A DNA stretch of 41,822 nucleotides from Bacteroidaceae bacterium (GTDB lineage Bacteria > Bacteroidota > Bacteroidia > Bacteroidales > Bacteroidaceae): assembly GCA_017547585.1 (NCBI GenBank), contig JAFYPH010000008.1:1-41822 (forward strand), read 5' to 3'. How positions within the stretch are numbered: position 1 is the first letter of the stretch; every line of letters starts with the position of its first letter. Position numbers and translations under genes: made by a program. The notes beneath the pieces are model-generated. The model was not told the DNA's origin, made no database searches, and saw only the letters and a program-made list of their open reading frames with translations. Of this stretch, positions 16,114-24,729 are shown one piece after another.

Positions 16114-16157
16114 AAACCACCAAAAGACCGATGTTTATCGGTCTTTTGGTGGTTTTT
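16112..16157. terminator. Very strong terminator of the DUF4254-GT9 unit
   Basis: A perfect 21-bp stem (16112-16132 with 16137-16157) has loop GTTT, with arms starting AAAAACCACC and ending GGTGGTTTTT. The left arm starts inside the GT9 stop codon. It is symmetrical enough to work in both directions. Confidence 0.93.
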
Positions 16158-16400
16158 ACCGGCCACACAGAGAGCCCCGACTGCAAGAAATTTAATATAA
16201 AGGAGGAGGAGGCGCCTTCATGCTGAAAAGTACACTACGAATACCCAACGCCCATCTGCGCGCCACCTTTCGATCCGGGTAAACGTTCCCCACAATGTCT
16301 CAAGCTCACATTATTATATATACACGACTGCCGAGCATAGAAATCCGATTCATGACCATTTTGTAAATACGATAACAAAGAAGCCCCAAATAAAAGCATA

Positions 16401-18401
16401 ATGATGAAAAGAAAGTTTATTTATTTGTTGTTTGTACTTTGTGTAATGACTCTAACTGCACAGAATGCCAAATACGTGAATATGTTTATGGGCTCCTCGG
16501 GCGACAACGGACAGCTGGCCCCGGGAGCAACAGTACCTTTTGGAGTAATATGTGTATGTCCCGACAGCGACCCCAATACACATGCAGGCTACAACTACGA
16601 GACAACAAAGGTTACGGGAATCTCTATCAATCGCCTGTCAGGCGTAGGTTGCAGCGGTGGCGGCGGAAACATACGCATACGACCTTTGCACCCTTCCAAG
16701 GAGCTGCACATCGACAAAAAGAGCGAGAGAGCAGTGCCCGGATATTATGCCACAGCATTTACAAATGGCATACAGGCCGAACTTACAGCCACCAACCAAA
16801 TGGCAGTGGAAAAGTATGTATACCCTAAAGAGATTCCTGCGGCATTATGGATAGACTTCTCATCTTGCTTCGAGGCAGATGCGACATACGAATACTGTCA
16901 GGTGGCGCCCACCATCCTCGAAGGCTTCATCCATGCAAAAACAGTGTGCGGCCGAGGCATGTACAAACTATATTTCTCGCTGAACACCGACAAGCCCTTC
17001 AAGTTAAAGGAGATTGACGGCGAGCAGCCCTCTCTTGATTTCGGCAATGACGTGCGCAAAGTAGAAGTGCGCATCGCTGTGTCAGCATTGGACACAGAGG
17101 TTGCCCGCAAAGAGTGTGCCCGATGGGAGAAATACTCTTTCAACCGCCTGAAGAAGAATTCTTATAAAGAGTGGGAGGAATTGTTGGCTGCGGTAGACGT
17201 TAAAGGCGGCACCGACGACGACAAAGCCATCTTCTATACGTCACTCTATCGCGCATGCCTTAGTCCGGTAGACGTAACCTCGGCCGACGGCCGCTATTTG
17301 GGCACAGATGGCAAAGTGTACCGCGCCGATGGCTTCCGTTATTATAGCAATTGGTCGCTGTGGGATACTTTCCGAACAAAATTCCCATTGTTGGTATTGT
17401 TGAAGCCCGGCCAGATGCGCGACATTGCAACCTCGCTGTTGCATCTGTACCGCACAGGCAAGAAAGATTGGGCAACACTTAACGAATCGACACCTACCGT
17501 GCGCACCGAGCATGCTGTCATTCTGTTGCTCGACGCCTACCGCAAAGGCATCACCGACATCGACTTCAACATCGGCTATGCAGGAATGAAAGAGGAGATG
17601 GAAAGACTGCTGATGCGCAAGCCCGACCAGAAGATGGAGGCTGCCTGCGACTTGTGGGCAATGGCACAGATTTCGGAGATTGTGGGCAAAAAGGAAGATG
17701 CTGCCCTCTACAAAGAACGCGCCGAACGTTTGTTCGAAGAGACCTGGAAGAAAGAGTTTATGAATGTAGACGCCTCTTACGAAGTAATGAAAGGAAACGG
17801 TCTTTATCAGGGAACACGTTGGCAATACCGCTGGGCAGCTCCGCAATTTCTGGATAAGATGATAGAATGGGTTGGCAAGGATACATTGTGCGCCCAATTA
17901 AGCTATTTCTTCGACAACCACCTGTACAACCAGGGCAACGAGCCGGACATTCACGTGCCCTACATATTCAACAGATTGGGAGCACCTGAAAAGACACAGC
18001 AGCTGGTGAGCAATTTGATGACCGAGCCTATGATACACAAATACGGTGGCAATGCCGAGTTTAAAAAGCCCTATTTTGGCAAGGCATTCAAGAACCACCC
18101 TGTAGGCTACAGCCCCGAAATGGACGAAGACGACGGCACTATGAGTGCATGGTACGCTTTCGGTGCTTTAGGCTTCTATCCTATGTTGGTAGGCGACGAG
18201 CACTATGAACTGACATCACCACTTTTCGACAAGATTGTATTGCGTCTGGAGAATGGCAACAAACTTACAGTGCAGACTGTAGGCAGAGTGCAGAAAAACA
18301 TGCCCATACGTTCAGTTACATTTAATGGCAACAAAGTTGAGGAGTTCCGCATTTCGCACAATGAGCTTATCAAAGGCGGAAAACTTATATTCAACTATTG
18401 A
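16401..18401 (+). CDS. GH92 family alpha-mannosidase, exported
   Basis: Signal peptide (KRKFIYLLFVLCVMTLTAQ) followed by a two-domain GH92 enzyme, a calcium-dependent inverting exo-alpha-mannosidase family acting on N-glycan or yeast-type mannans. Family marks are VNMFMGSSGDNGQLAPGATV (beta-domain), the SLWDTFRTKFPL motif, QGNEPDIHVPYIFN, and MDEDDGTMSAWYAFGALGFYP near residues 574-594 (quoted by position), whose acidic residues coordinate the metal and activate water. 666 residues is somewhat short for GH92 (about 720-760). Two in-frame ATGs; I use the first. Monocistronic, with a 240-base upstream region lacking a clear TAnnTTTG box. It is more A+T-rich in codon choice than the neighbouring GT9 gene, which may reflect transfer. 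Confidence 0.93.
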   Translation: MMKRKFIYLLFVLCVMTLTAQNAKYVNMFMGSSGDNGQLAPGATVPFGVICVCPDSDPNTHAGYNYETTKVTGISINRLSGVGCSGGGGNIRIRPLHPSKELHIDKKSERAVPGYYATAFTNGIQAELTATNQMAVEKYVYPKEIPAALWIDFSSCFEADATYEYCQVAPTILEGFIHAKTVCGRGMYKLYFSLNTDKPFKLKEIDGEQPSLDFGNDVRKVEVRIAVSALDTEVARKECARWEKYSFNRLKKNSYKEWEELLAAVDVKGGTDDDKAIFYTSLYRACLSPVDVTSADGRYLGTDGKVYRADGFRYYSNWSLWDTFRTKFPLLVLLKPGQMRDIATSLLHLYRTGKKDWATLNESTPTVRTEHAVILLLDAYRKGITDIDFNIGYAGMKEEMERLLMRKPDQKMEAACDLWAMAQISEIVGKKEDAALYKERAERLFEETWKKEFMNVDASYEVMKGNGLYQGTRWQYRWAAPQFLDKMIEWVGKDTLCAQLSYFFDNHLYNQGNEPDIHVPYIFNRLGAPEKTQQLVSNLMTEPMIHKYGGNAEFKKPYFGKAFKNHPVGYSPEMDEDDGTMSAWYAFGALGFYPMLVGDEHYELTSPLFDKIVLRLENGNKLTVQTVGRVQKNMPIRSVTFNGNKVEEFRISHNELIKGGKLIFNY

Positions 18402-18419
18402 TAATATTTACTCACATAG

Positions 18420-18456
18420 AAGAGAGACTGACTAAAAACATTAGTCAGTCTCTCTT
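18420..18456. terminator. GH92 terminator
   Basis: A 16-bp perfect stem (18420-18435 with 18441-18456, AAGAGAGACTGACTAA) has loop AAACA and is followed by TTAATATA on the plus strand. It lies 19 bases after the GH92 stop. Confidence 0.88.
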
Positions 18457-18476
18457 TTAATATATAACCAATTATA

Positions 18477-18512
18477 CAATAATGGACGAGTCTGCAGACT
18501 CGACCATTATTG
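18477..18512. repeat. 36-base near-perfect palindrome
   Basis: CAATAATGG-A-CGAGTCTG is followed directly by its complement CAGACTCG-A-CCATTATTG. The only flaw is one opposed A/A pair. It has no loop at the centre (CTGCAG), so it is a symmetrical DNA site as well as a possible hairpin. It lies between the terminators of convergent GH92 and GH97. Confidence 0.9.
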
Positions 18513-18521
18513 TTATTCAGA

Positions 18522-18543
18522 GAAGAGGGCGTTCGCCCTCTTC
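18522..18543 (-). terminator. GH97 terminator-like hairpin
   Basis: GAAGAGGGC (18522-18530) and its complement (18535-18543) enclose loop GTTC. It lies 5 bases beyond the GH97 stop. On the minus strand it is followed by TCTGAATAAC, with no strong T-tract. Confidence 0.6.
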
Positions 18544-18548
18544 ATCTT

Positions 18549-20492
18549 TTATTCGATTACAGCTGCAAATCCACCGTTGCGCGCCATCTTAATGTGGAGC
18601 TTGGTGCCTTTGCTAACAGTAGACTTCTGCTGACGATAGTCCATAGCCATGCGTCCGGCATTGACGCCATCGACAAACGAAGTCATCTGCATGCTCTTGC
18701 CCTCGGGGAGAATGTCGAGAGTAACATCAAGCTCGCGCTCCTTGTCGTTGGTTATTCCACCGATGAACCATTTGTCGCCACGGCGTTTCGCCATTACAAT
18801 ATACTGTCCGGCCTCGGCAGCAAGTACACGTGTCTCGTCCCAGTTTACGGGAACGCCGGTGATGAAGTCGCGACAGTCGGGCCATGCATCGTAACGGCAG
18901 GGGTTATCCATCAACATCTGCAGATGAGTCTCGTAGAGAACAAATACCGCCAAATTGTGAACCTTTGTTCCCACACCCGCGCAGAATGGGCGGTTGCCAT
19001 GATACGATTCAGGCTGATAGCAAATCATTGAGCCGGGAGTAAAGTCCATAGGACCTACGGCACCGCGAATGAAGGGAATCCATATACTGTTGCTGGGGCG
19101 ACAACCGCCATTATACTCCATTCCGCGAACAGCCTCGTATGTAAGTACGTTGGGGTAACGGTACTCAAGACCGCTGGGGTGGAACGCTCCGTGGAAGTCA
19201 ATCATCACATGATGCTCGGCAGCCTCTTTAGCCACGCGGTCGTAGAAATCGACCATCCACTGGTCCTCACGGTCCATAAAGTCGATTTTTGTTCCTACGA
19301 TGCCCCACTCCTCGAATTTCTCGAAGAGATCCATATTGTGCTCAACTGTGAGCCAAGGCAACCACACCCAGATACCTACATTCTTCTCCTTTCCGTAGCG
19401 GATAAGCTCGGGCAGGTTCACAGCGGGGTTTGTGCGATAGGGGTCGCGAGTGTCAAGCGCCCAACCCTCGTCCATAATTATATAAGGAATACCGTTGCGC
19501 GATGCAAAATCGACAAAGTATTTATAGGTTTCGAGGTTGATACCACCCTTGAAATTCACATCGGGACCATAGGGAATACCGTTGAGCCAGTCCCAGCATG
19601 TGAGTCCGGGCTTAATCCAGCTTGTATCCTCAATCTGGCACTTCTGAGCAAGACGCATAGGCATTGTATTCTCGGCCAAACGACCATCCTCGCGAGTGAT
19701 GAGCATGTAACGCCAAGGGAATGTGCGTGTACCGCTTGTCTTTGCTATATAATCGGCCTCTTTGATGATACGATGGCTGCGGTCGCCCCAATCCTCGTAC
19801 TCGATGGGATTTTTGGGATGAATAGCCGAAAGGCTGTTGTCGGCGTTACCCTTGAGGAAAAGTCCGGGGTAGCTGCAAAGGTCGAACTCGCTGATAAGAA
19901 TCTTCTGATTCTTGCCCATTACGAGCACGGGAAGCTCGGACATTCTATCCTCTTTTTTCCACTCATTGCTCTTCACAACAGAGTAGCTCTCCTCGCATCC
20001 GGTCTTGAAACTACCTGTCTGCTGCAACACAAGGTCGCAGTTGTCGGCAAGCTGGAACGCTGTATTCTCCTGAATAACCTCAATTTCGCCGCGAAGCGAT
20101 GTTGTCATGCGGAAAGCAACACCATCGTTGTAGAGGCGGAACTCAACTGCGTAGCCGCCCTTCATTTCCAGCGTGAGCAGAGTGTAGTTGTTCTCTACCT
20201 GGCTGTATTTAAGAGGGAAGATGGGTGTCACAGTCTCTTTTACGCTGCGCACCTTTTTCTTTTTAAGAACGGGGTTTGCGCCCAAAGTCTTGTCGCGCAA
20301 CTGCATTCCAATCACACTCTGCTTGAGCAGTGTCTCATTGTGGCTGACAACATCGTAGTAGATGCGGTCGGAGAGTGTCACGCTGACGCTTGTCTGTCCG
20401 TCGGGACTCTTGGCCGACACTACCTTCTGGGCATAGGCCGAGAGGCTGAGTGCAACCATCAGAATGAACGAAAAAATTCTTGCTGTCTTCAT
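18549..20492 (-). CDS. GH97 family glycosidase, probably retaining alpha-galactosidase type
   Basis: Exported (signal peptide ending near SAYAQ, residue 22). An N-terminal beta-supersandwich (about residues 25-290) is followed by a TIM barrel and a C-terminal beta-domain; 647 residues is normal for GH97. In the barrel, GTKIDFMDRED places Asp404 where the retaining branch of GH97 (for example the Bacteroides alpha-galactosidase BT1871) has its nucleophile, and GMEYN supplies Glu459 as a candidate acid/base. Inverting SusB-type enzymes lack this Asp. The calcium-site glutamates lie in the sandwich and barrel. Monocistronic, with its own promoter and a candidate GntR site. Activity on alpha-galactosides is inferred from the Asp only. 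Confidence 0.9.
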   Translation of the reverse strand: MKTARIFSFILMVALSLSAYAQKVVSAKSPDGQTSVSVTLSDRIYYDVVSHNETLLKQSVIGMQLRDKTLGANPVLKKKKVRSVKETVTPIFPLKYSQVENNYTLLTLEMKGGYAVEFRLYNDGVAFRMTTSLRGEIEVIQENTAFQLADNCDLVLQQTGSFKTGCEESYSVVKSNEWKKEDRMSELPVLVMGKNQKILISEFDLCSYPGLFLKGNADNSLSAIHPKNPIEYEDWGDRSHRIIKEADYIAKTSGTRTFPWRYMLITREDGRLAENTMPMRLAQKCQIEDTSWIKPGLTCWDWLNGIPYGPDVNFKGGINLETYKYFVDFASRNGIPYIIMDEGWALDTRDPYRTNPAVNLPELIRYGKEKNVGIWVWLPWLTVEHNMDLFEKFEEWGIVGTKIDFMDREDQWMVDFYDRVAKEAAEHHVMIDFHGAFHPSGLEYRYPNVLTYEAVRGMEYNGGCRPSNSIWIPFIRGAVGPMDFTPGSMICYQPESYHGNRPFCAGVGTKVHNLAVFVLYETHLQMLMDNPCRYDAWPDCRDFITGVPVNWDETRVLAAEAGQYIVMAKRRGDKWFIGGITNDKERELDVTLDILPEGKSMQMTSFVDGVNAGRMAMDYRQQKSTVSKGTKLHIKMARNGGFAAVIE

Positions 20493-20540
20493 TTAAATAA
20501 TATTTTACAGTTAATAGTTATTGTCGCATCAGAAACTGCC

Positions 20541-20566
20541 TTTTGCAGCACTATGTTGCAAAATTA
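20541..20566 (-). promoter_or_regulatory. GH97 promoter box with candidate operator
   Basis: Minus-strand TAATTTTG (20566-20559) is a -7 box. Starting at its final G, the 19 bases GCAACATAGTGCTGCAAAA agree at 12 of 19 positions with GTAGCATAACAGTGCATAA, the sequence found at the same place in both promoters of the GntR-GH140 divergent region. No -33 element is clear. Confidence 0.45.
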
Positions 20567-20638
20567 CACTTTTATTCTCCATTATTATCTTTTCTGACAA
20601 GAAAATTTCGTCCGGACTATACTTTTGACTATAAAAAA

Positions 20639-20669
20639 AGCGTGTGCACAATCAAATTGCACACACGCT
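20639..20669 (-). terminator. Terminator of the GH140 operon
   Basis: On the minus strand AGCGTGTG-TG-CAAT pairs with ATTG-TG-CACACGCT (8 plus 4 bp, a 2x2 internal loop, loop TTG), and TTTTTTTATA follows directly. A standard intrinsic terminator, 6 bases after the GH140 stop. Confidence 0.9.
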
Positions 20670-20674
20670 ACATA

Positions 20675-22078
20675 TCATTTCAGTTTCTTTCCCGGAGCGG
20701 GATATTTTTTCGCAGCATCGTCGAGCACAAGCACCCAGTCGAGTGCCTCGCCATCGGTGGGAGGAGTAAAGGAGCGCTGCGAGCCGTCGTTTGCGAACTT
20801 GCCTATCTTGTCGGCCTTGCCTGTGCGCGGCGAGTACCACCAAGCGACTATCTTTTCGCCTTTGAGCATTTTCATGTTCACCGAGAATGTGCGGCCGAGA
20901 GGCGCGTACACCATTGCGTATGTACCTTCGCTGTCCATTGTCGCGACGAAGCGGTAACGTCCGGCACCGGGAACCGACGACCACACTTTATCCTGAACTA
21001 TAAAGTCGGGGGCGGGCACGCGCGAGAAGTAGGGACGCGACTCCATCAGTCGCTTAAGGTAGACTGCCTGCCCTGCCGCAGGGCGGTCGAGAGCCTCGCG
21101 CCACGTCATTAGCGGCCTGTTAATGGGGCCTTTGTCATCGTCGTACATCTGCCACACAGAGTGGTGGCCGTATGTTACGCCCGCCGAGCCGTAAAAGACG
21201 CTCCAATAGAGGGTGCGGCGCACGTCCCACGAGCATGAGTGTCCCTCGTTGTCGGGATTGAATTCAAGCGGGTGATCCTCGTACAGTGGCTCAATCTCCA
21301 TGATGGGCTTTGCAGGCGAGCGACGAAAATCGTCCATTATCTGCATATTTGAATTGTAGCGCTGGTTGTGTCCACTCTGACGGCCGTTGAACGACAGCCA
21401 TTCGTCGCCATGGAACCATTTTGAGGATGTCTGCCAGCCTGTGGGGTGGAAAGTTATAAGATTCTCTTTGTCCACGCTGCGGATGCCGCGAGCCATTGCT
21501 CGTATAATCTCTTGCTTGTCGCCACCGTCGGGGTTGCGGTCGCCACCGAGTATCCATATTACATTATATTTCGAGTAGCGGCTGGCTATCCAACGGCCAT
21601 ACTGCTCGGCATTCTGGGCATTGAAAATGGGATTGTTGTCGTTCCACCAGCGTCCCCATGTGGGCAGCATTCCCACGTAGATTCCAAGCTCGTTGGCTGT
21701 GGAAACAATAAAATCCACGTGGTCCCAATAGTCATTCTGCTCGCCATCCTTGCAAGCGGGAGTCGCGGGGTTGCGACCTTCGAGCGGCAGATGGCCGTAG
21801 GCATTTACAGCGTCCACTCCGTCAAGCTCGGCAAGCGCAACAGCCTGCACCACATTGTAGCCCTTTGCGGCGCGATTTTTAAGATAGTGGAGAGCCTCGT
21901 CGCGGTCGAGACGATGAAAAAGTTCCCACGCAGTGTCGCCCAAATAGAAGAAGGGCTTGCCGTCGGCAGTCTGCAAATAGTGGCCATCGGTTGACACCTT
22001 CAGACGAGGAAGATTCTGAGCCTCAGTGCATGATAGGCTCAAAAAAGCTACCATTACTAAGAAAATAATTCGTCTCAT
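20675..22078 (-). CDS. GH140-family glycosidase (DUF4038 plus collagen-binding-like domain), copy B
   Basis: 467 residues, exported. LSLSC at residue 17 could be a lipobox, otherwise signal peptidase I would cut near EAQN. A TIM barrel of the DUF4038/GH140 type follows (LPRLKVSTDGHYLQTADGKP, GDTAWELFHRL, YWDHVDFI). Candidate catalytic residues are Asp180 in LGGDRNP and Glu263 in EIEPLYE, matching my memory of the Bacteroides apiosidase BT1012. The C-terminal 90 residues look like the beta-sandwich of PF12904 (FVATMDSEGTYAMVYAPLGR ... WWYSPRTGK). Characterised GH140 enzymes release the apiose side chain of rhamnogalacturonan II; that this one does so is an inference. Last gene of the operon, 8 bases after its paralog. 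Confidence 0.88.
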   Translation of the reverse strand: MRRIIFLVMVAFLSLSCTEAQNLPRLKVSTDGHYLQTADGKPFFYLGDTAWELFHRLDRDEALHYLKNRAAKGYNVVQAVALAELDGVDAVNAYGHLPLEGRNPATPACKDGEQNDYWDHVDFIVSTANELGIYVGMLPTWGRWWNDNNPIFNAQNAEQYGRWIASRYSKYNVIWILGGDRNPDGGDKQEIIRAMARGIRSVDKENLITFHPTGWQTSSKWFHGDEWLSFNGRQSGHNQRYNSNMQIMDDFRRSPAKPIMEIEPLYEDHPLEFNPDNEGHSCSWDVRRTLYWSVFYGSAGVTYGHHSVWQMYDDDKGPINRPLMTWREALDRPAAGQAVYLKRLMESRPYFSRVPAPDFIVQDKVWSSVPGAGRYRFVATMDSEGTYAMVYAPLGRTFSVNMKMLKGEKIVAWWYSPRTGKADKIGKFANDGSQRSFTPPTDGEALDWVLVLDDAAKKYPAPGKKLK

Positions 22079-22086
22079 AGTTTCAA

Positions 22087-23499
22087 TTATTTTAAAGTTC
22101 TACATTTTTTGTTCGGGGCAGGATATTTCTTTGAAGCATCGTCCACCACAAGCACCCAATCTTTTACAACGCCAGGGGTGGGCGGAGTGAAGCGTAAGCT
22201 CTCCTTGTTATTTTTTATTTTACCTATTTTCTTCACTTTGCCCGTCGCCGGGTCGAACCACCAAGCTATCAATTTTTCGGTTTTCAACATAGTGCCTTTG
22301 ATGGAAAAACTGCGACCGCCGGGATTGTAGACCATTGCATAGGAGCCGCCATCGTCTATAATTGCGGCTATATGAAAAATGCCTTCGCCCGGCACATTGT
22401 CGCCCTCGCACACGAGAAGTTCGGGGGCGGGACGACGCGAGAAGAAGGGGCGCGAATAGAATAGTTTTTTCAGCAACGGAATTTCGGCACCCGCGCCATC
22501 CTTTATAGTCTGTAGCCATGTGGTTGCAGCATCGTATTTGGGCGCAAAGCCATTCTTTGGGTCGTACATCTGCCACACACAATTATGGCCATACGCAACG
22601 CCGCACGCACCATAGAAAGCTGCCCAATATATTGAACGGCGGGCATTTGCGGCTGTGGAGTACCCACCCGCCTCGGCATTGTATTCTTCGAGCGCAACCT
22701 CGTACAAAGGCTCAATATCGGCCACCGGCTTTGCAGGCGAGAGAAGATAATTCTCGTAGGTCTTTATATGGGAATTGTACTCTCTCTGATGCCCACTCTG
22801 TCGGGAATTAAAGTCGAGCCAGCCATCATTGTGGAACCACGTTGCCGAGCTTTGCCACCCTGCCGGATGATAGGTTATTAGGTTGAGGTTGTCTATCTCT
22901 CTTATAGCCGCAGCCATTGAGCGTATTATTGTCTGCTTGGAGCCGTCTTTGGGGTTGCGGTCGCCGCCGAGCACCCAAATGAGATTGTATTTTCCGTATC
23001 TTGCGGCCATGTAACGAGCATACTCGGCCGCACTCTGCTCGTCGAAAAAGGAGTCGTCGTCGTTCCAATAGTGCCCCCATGTGGGCAAAAGTGCCACATA
23101 TAAGCCTTGTTCATTAGCCTGCTCGAGAATATACTCAATGTGGTCCCAATAGTCATTTTGTTCACCCTCTATTGTATCCAAAAGATAGGGATTTTTATCT
23201 TTAAAAGGCTTGTTGCCATAAGCATTGGGGGTGTTCAGCCCGTCAAATTCGGATAATACCACTGTTTGTATAACATTGAATCCATGTGCCTTGCGCAACT
23301 TAAGGTAGCTGTCGACCTCTTCCCTACCAAGCCTGTGTATAAGTTCCCATGCGGTGTCGGCAATATAGTAGAATGGCTTGCCGTCGGCTGTCTGCAAATG
23401 GTGTCCGTCGGGCGACACTTGCAGACGCGGGAGGTTCTGCGCTGCGAGGGGCACCACACATAAAAGAGACATTGCAAACAGCAGATACAACCTTTTCAT
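22087..23499 (-). CDS. GH140-family glycosidase, copy A
   Basis: Paralog of the next gene in the operon: 470 residues that align without gaps through about residue 270, including QNLPRL, the LQTADGKPF start, GEQNDYWDH, Asp180 in LGGDRNP and Glu263 in DIEPLYE, and the same C-terminal sandwich ending WVLVVDDASKKYPAP. Signal peptide ends near PLAAQ (residue 21), without a cysteine, so it is probably periplasmic or secreted rather than lipidated. The two copies differ at many positions, so the duplication is not recent, and different linkage or acceptor preferences are likely. Starts 3 bases after the stop of the preceding gene. Confidence 0.88.
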   Translation of the reverse strand: MKRLYLLFAMSLLCVVPLAAQNLPRLQVSPDGHHLQTADGKPFYYIADTAWELIHRLGREEVDSYLKLRKAHGFNVIQTVVLSEFDGLNTPNAYGNKPFKDKNPYLLDTIEGEQNDYWDHIEYILEQANEQGLYVALLPTWGHYWNDDDSFFDEQSAAEYARYMAARYGKYNLIWVLGGDRNPKDGSKQTIIRSMAAAIREIDNLNLITYHPAGWQSSATWFHNDGWLDFNSRQSGHQREYNSHIKTYENYLLSPAKPVADIEPLYEVALEEYNAEAGGYSTAANARRSIYWAAFYGACGVAYGHNCVWQMYDPKNGFAPKYDAATTWLQTIKDGAGAEIPLLKKLFYSRPFFSRRPAPELLVCEGDNVPGEGIFHIAAIIDDGGSYAMVYNPGGRSFSIKGTMLKTEKLIAWWFDPATGKVKKIGKIKNNKESLRFTPPTPGVVKDWVLVVDDASKKYPAPNKKCRTLK

Positions 23500-23502
23500 A
23501 GT

Positions 23503-24606
23503 CTATTTTTTAATCTTATACGCTTTTGGATTGAGCAACACACTCATTGTTAGCTTCTTAACAGCAGCCTCGTTCTTTTCGGTAAACGATGTTACATGCA
23601 ATGCCTCAGTGCCTTCGCCGCGAACATCGCGCAGCTCTGCTCCCGAGAATATCCCCGGCAACCACGCATGTATGAAGCCACCATCGTGGTAACCATCGGC
23701 GTACCATCTGTTTTTATCGTTGCTGTACTCGCCACGATTGCGAAACTGATGCACCATGTGGTCGAGCATGGGGATTTTCATATTTGTAAGCAGTGCCCAC
23801 TCGCCACTGTTCGCGTCATTGTCGCGTGCAAGAGCATTTGCGGGGCGCGGAAGCACATTCCACTCATTCTGGGCGCGCTTGCCTCGCCACCAATTATCGT
23901 CACCCCAACTGACGACACGGAAGTTCCGCGCAACAAGCTTCGATGCCCATTCATAATGCCCGTTGTACACGCGCACATCTGTATAATATACTATACATTT
24001 GTCGGCAATGGAGGGGTCGATGCAGAATGCCGATGCCAATGTTGCAGCCTGCCCACCCATATTTATAATAACGGGGCAATCGGGGTCTTTCTTATACTGC
24101 TCGTTTATAATCTTTACATATAGGTGTGCGGCGGCAGAGAGTTTCCTCTCGCCCGCCTTTTCACTTTCCGCCTCGGTGCCTACGGTTATTTGCGGCAGAA
24201 ATTTCTCTTTTATTCCGCTGCGCAAAGCCGTCTCGCGCGAGTCGTAGGCTGTTTTTACCCAGTCGGGCTTCGAGAATCCCCATCCGTCAGTAAGCACCGG
24301 CGTTACTATCAGTGCGGCAATATTCATTCTCTTCAGCGACGCCATTGCGTACATCCACTCATCGTCAAAGACATCATCATAAACGTCATTGTCGTATATT
24401 ACAGGGTTTTTAACTTTCTTACCCTCTTTCACTGTAACACCATGAATATACAGCCCCTGCGGGTAACCGGGACGGTTGAACCCCCAATCGCCAATTTGTG
24501 GGCGTTTGTTCATGCTCCAATCTTTTGTCTCTTTGTTCCAACGGGCAGCAGTTGCATTTGCCAACGAGACTGCTACAAGTACCCAAAGTAATAAAACTCT
24601 TTTCAT
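23503..24606 (-). CDS. Nucleoside-hydrolase-like exported protein
   Basis: 367 residues from the ATG at 24606; a GTG two codons upstream is in frame but less likely. Signal peptide ends near LANATA. After the signal, PVIYDNDVYDDVFDDEWMYAMA (residues 68-89, quoted in part) resembles the Asp-rich calcium/ribose loop of inosine-uridine-type nucleoside hydrolases (DxDxxxDD...AL). CPVIINMGGQAATLASAF followed by DKCIVYYTDVRVYNG resembles their later strand (G-x-LTNLA ... EFN). The loop has extra residues and the family is highly divergent, so it could bind or cleave a glycoside other than a nucleoside. First gene of the operon with two GH140 enzymes and divergent from a GntR regulator, which favours a role in the same sugar pathway. 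Confidence 0.6.
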   Translation of the reverse strand: MKRVLLLWVLVAVSLANATAARWNKETKDWSMNKRPQIGDWGFNRPGYPQGLYIHGVTVKEGKKVKNPVIYDNDVYDDVFDDEWMYAMASLKRMNIAALIVTPVLTDGWGFSKPDWVKTAYDSRETALRSGIKEKFLPQITVGTEAESEKAGERKLSAAAHLYVKIINEQYKKDPDCPVIINMGGQAATLASAFCIDPSIADKCIVYYTDVRVYNGHYEWASKLVARNFRVVSWGDDNWWRGKRAQNEWNVLPRPANALARDNDANSGEWALLTNMKIPMLDHMVHQFRNRGEYSNDKNRWYADGYHDGGFIHAWLPGIFSGAELRDVRGEGTEALHVTSFTEKNEAAVKKLTMSVLLNPKAYKIKK

Positions 24607-24641
24607 AGCCACTATTTATTATGATGAATTACGCACGGCCA

Positions 24642-24690
24642 TTATGCACTGTTATGCTACAAATATATACACAATCAGATTACGAGCAAA
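24642..24690 (-). promoter_or_regulatory. Promoter of the GH140 operon with GntR operator copy 1
   Basis: Minus strand: TTTG (24690-24687), a 19-base spacer and TATATTTG (24667-24660) form a consensus promoter. Starting inside the TTTG, bases 24663-24642 carry TTTGTAGCATAACAGTGC followed by ATAA, a 22-base sequence that recurs in inverted orientation at 24734-24755. The copy covers the expected transcription start, so a bound protein would block initiation. Confidence 0.85.
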
Positions 24691-24729
24691 ATTTTCGGAC
24701 AAAAAAAATGTTTATTAACATATATTTCT

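Noticed and set aside
19179-20597. Plus-strand open frame of 472 codons opposite GH97
   Set aside because: GH97 motifs are intact on the minus strand, and the opposing translation resembles no family.
16401-24606. Complete polysaccharide utilisation locus
   Set aside because: No SusC/SusD genes are present, so the term is not supported within this window.
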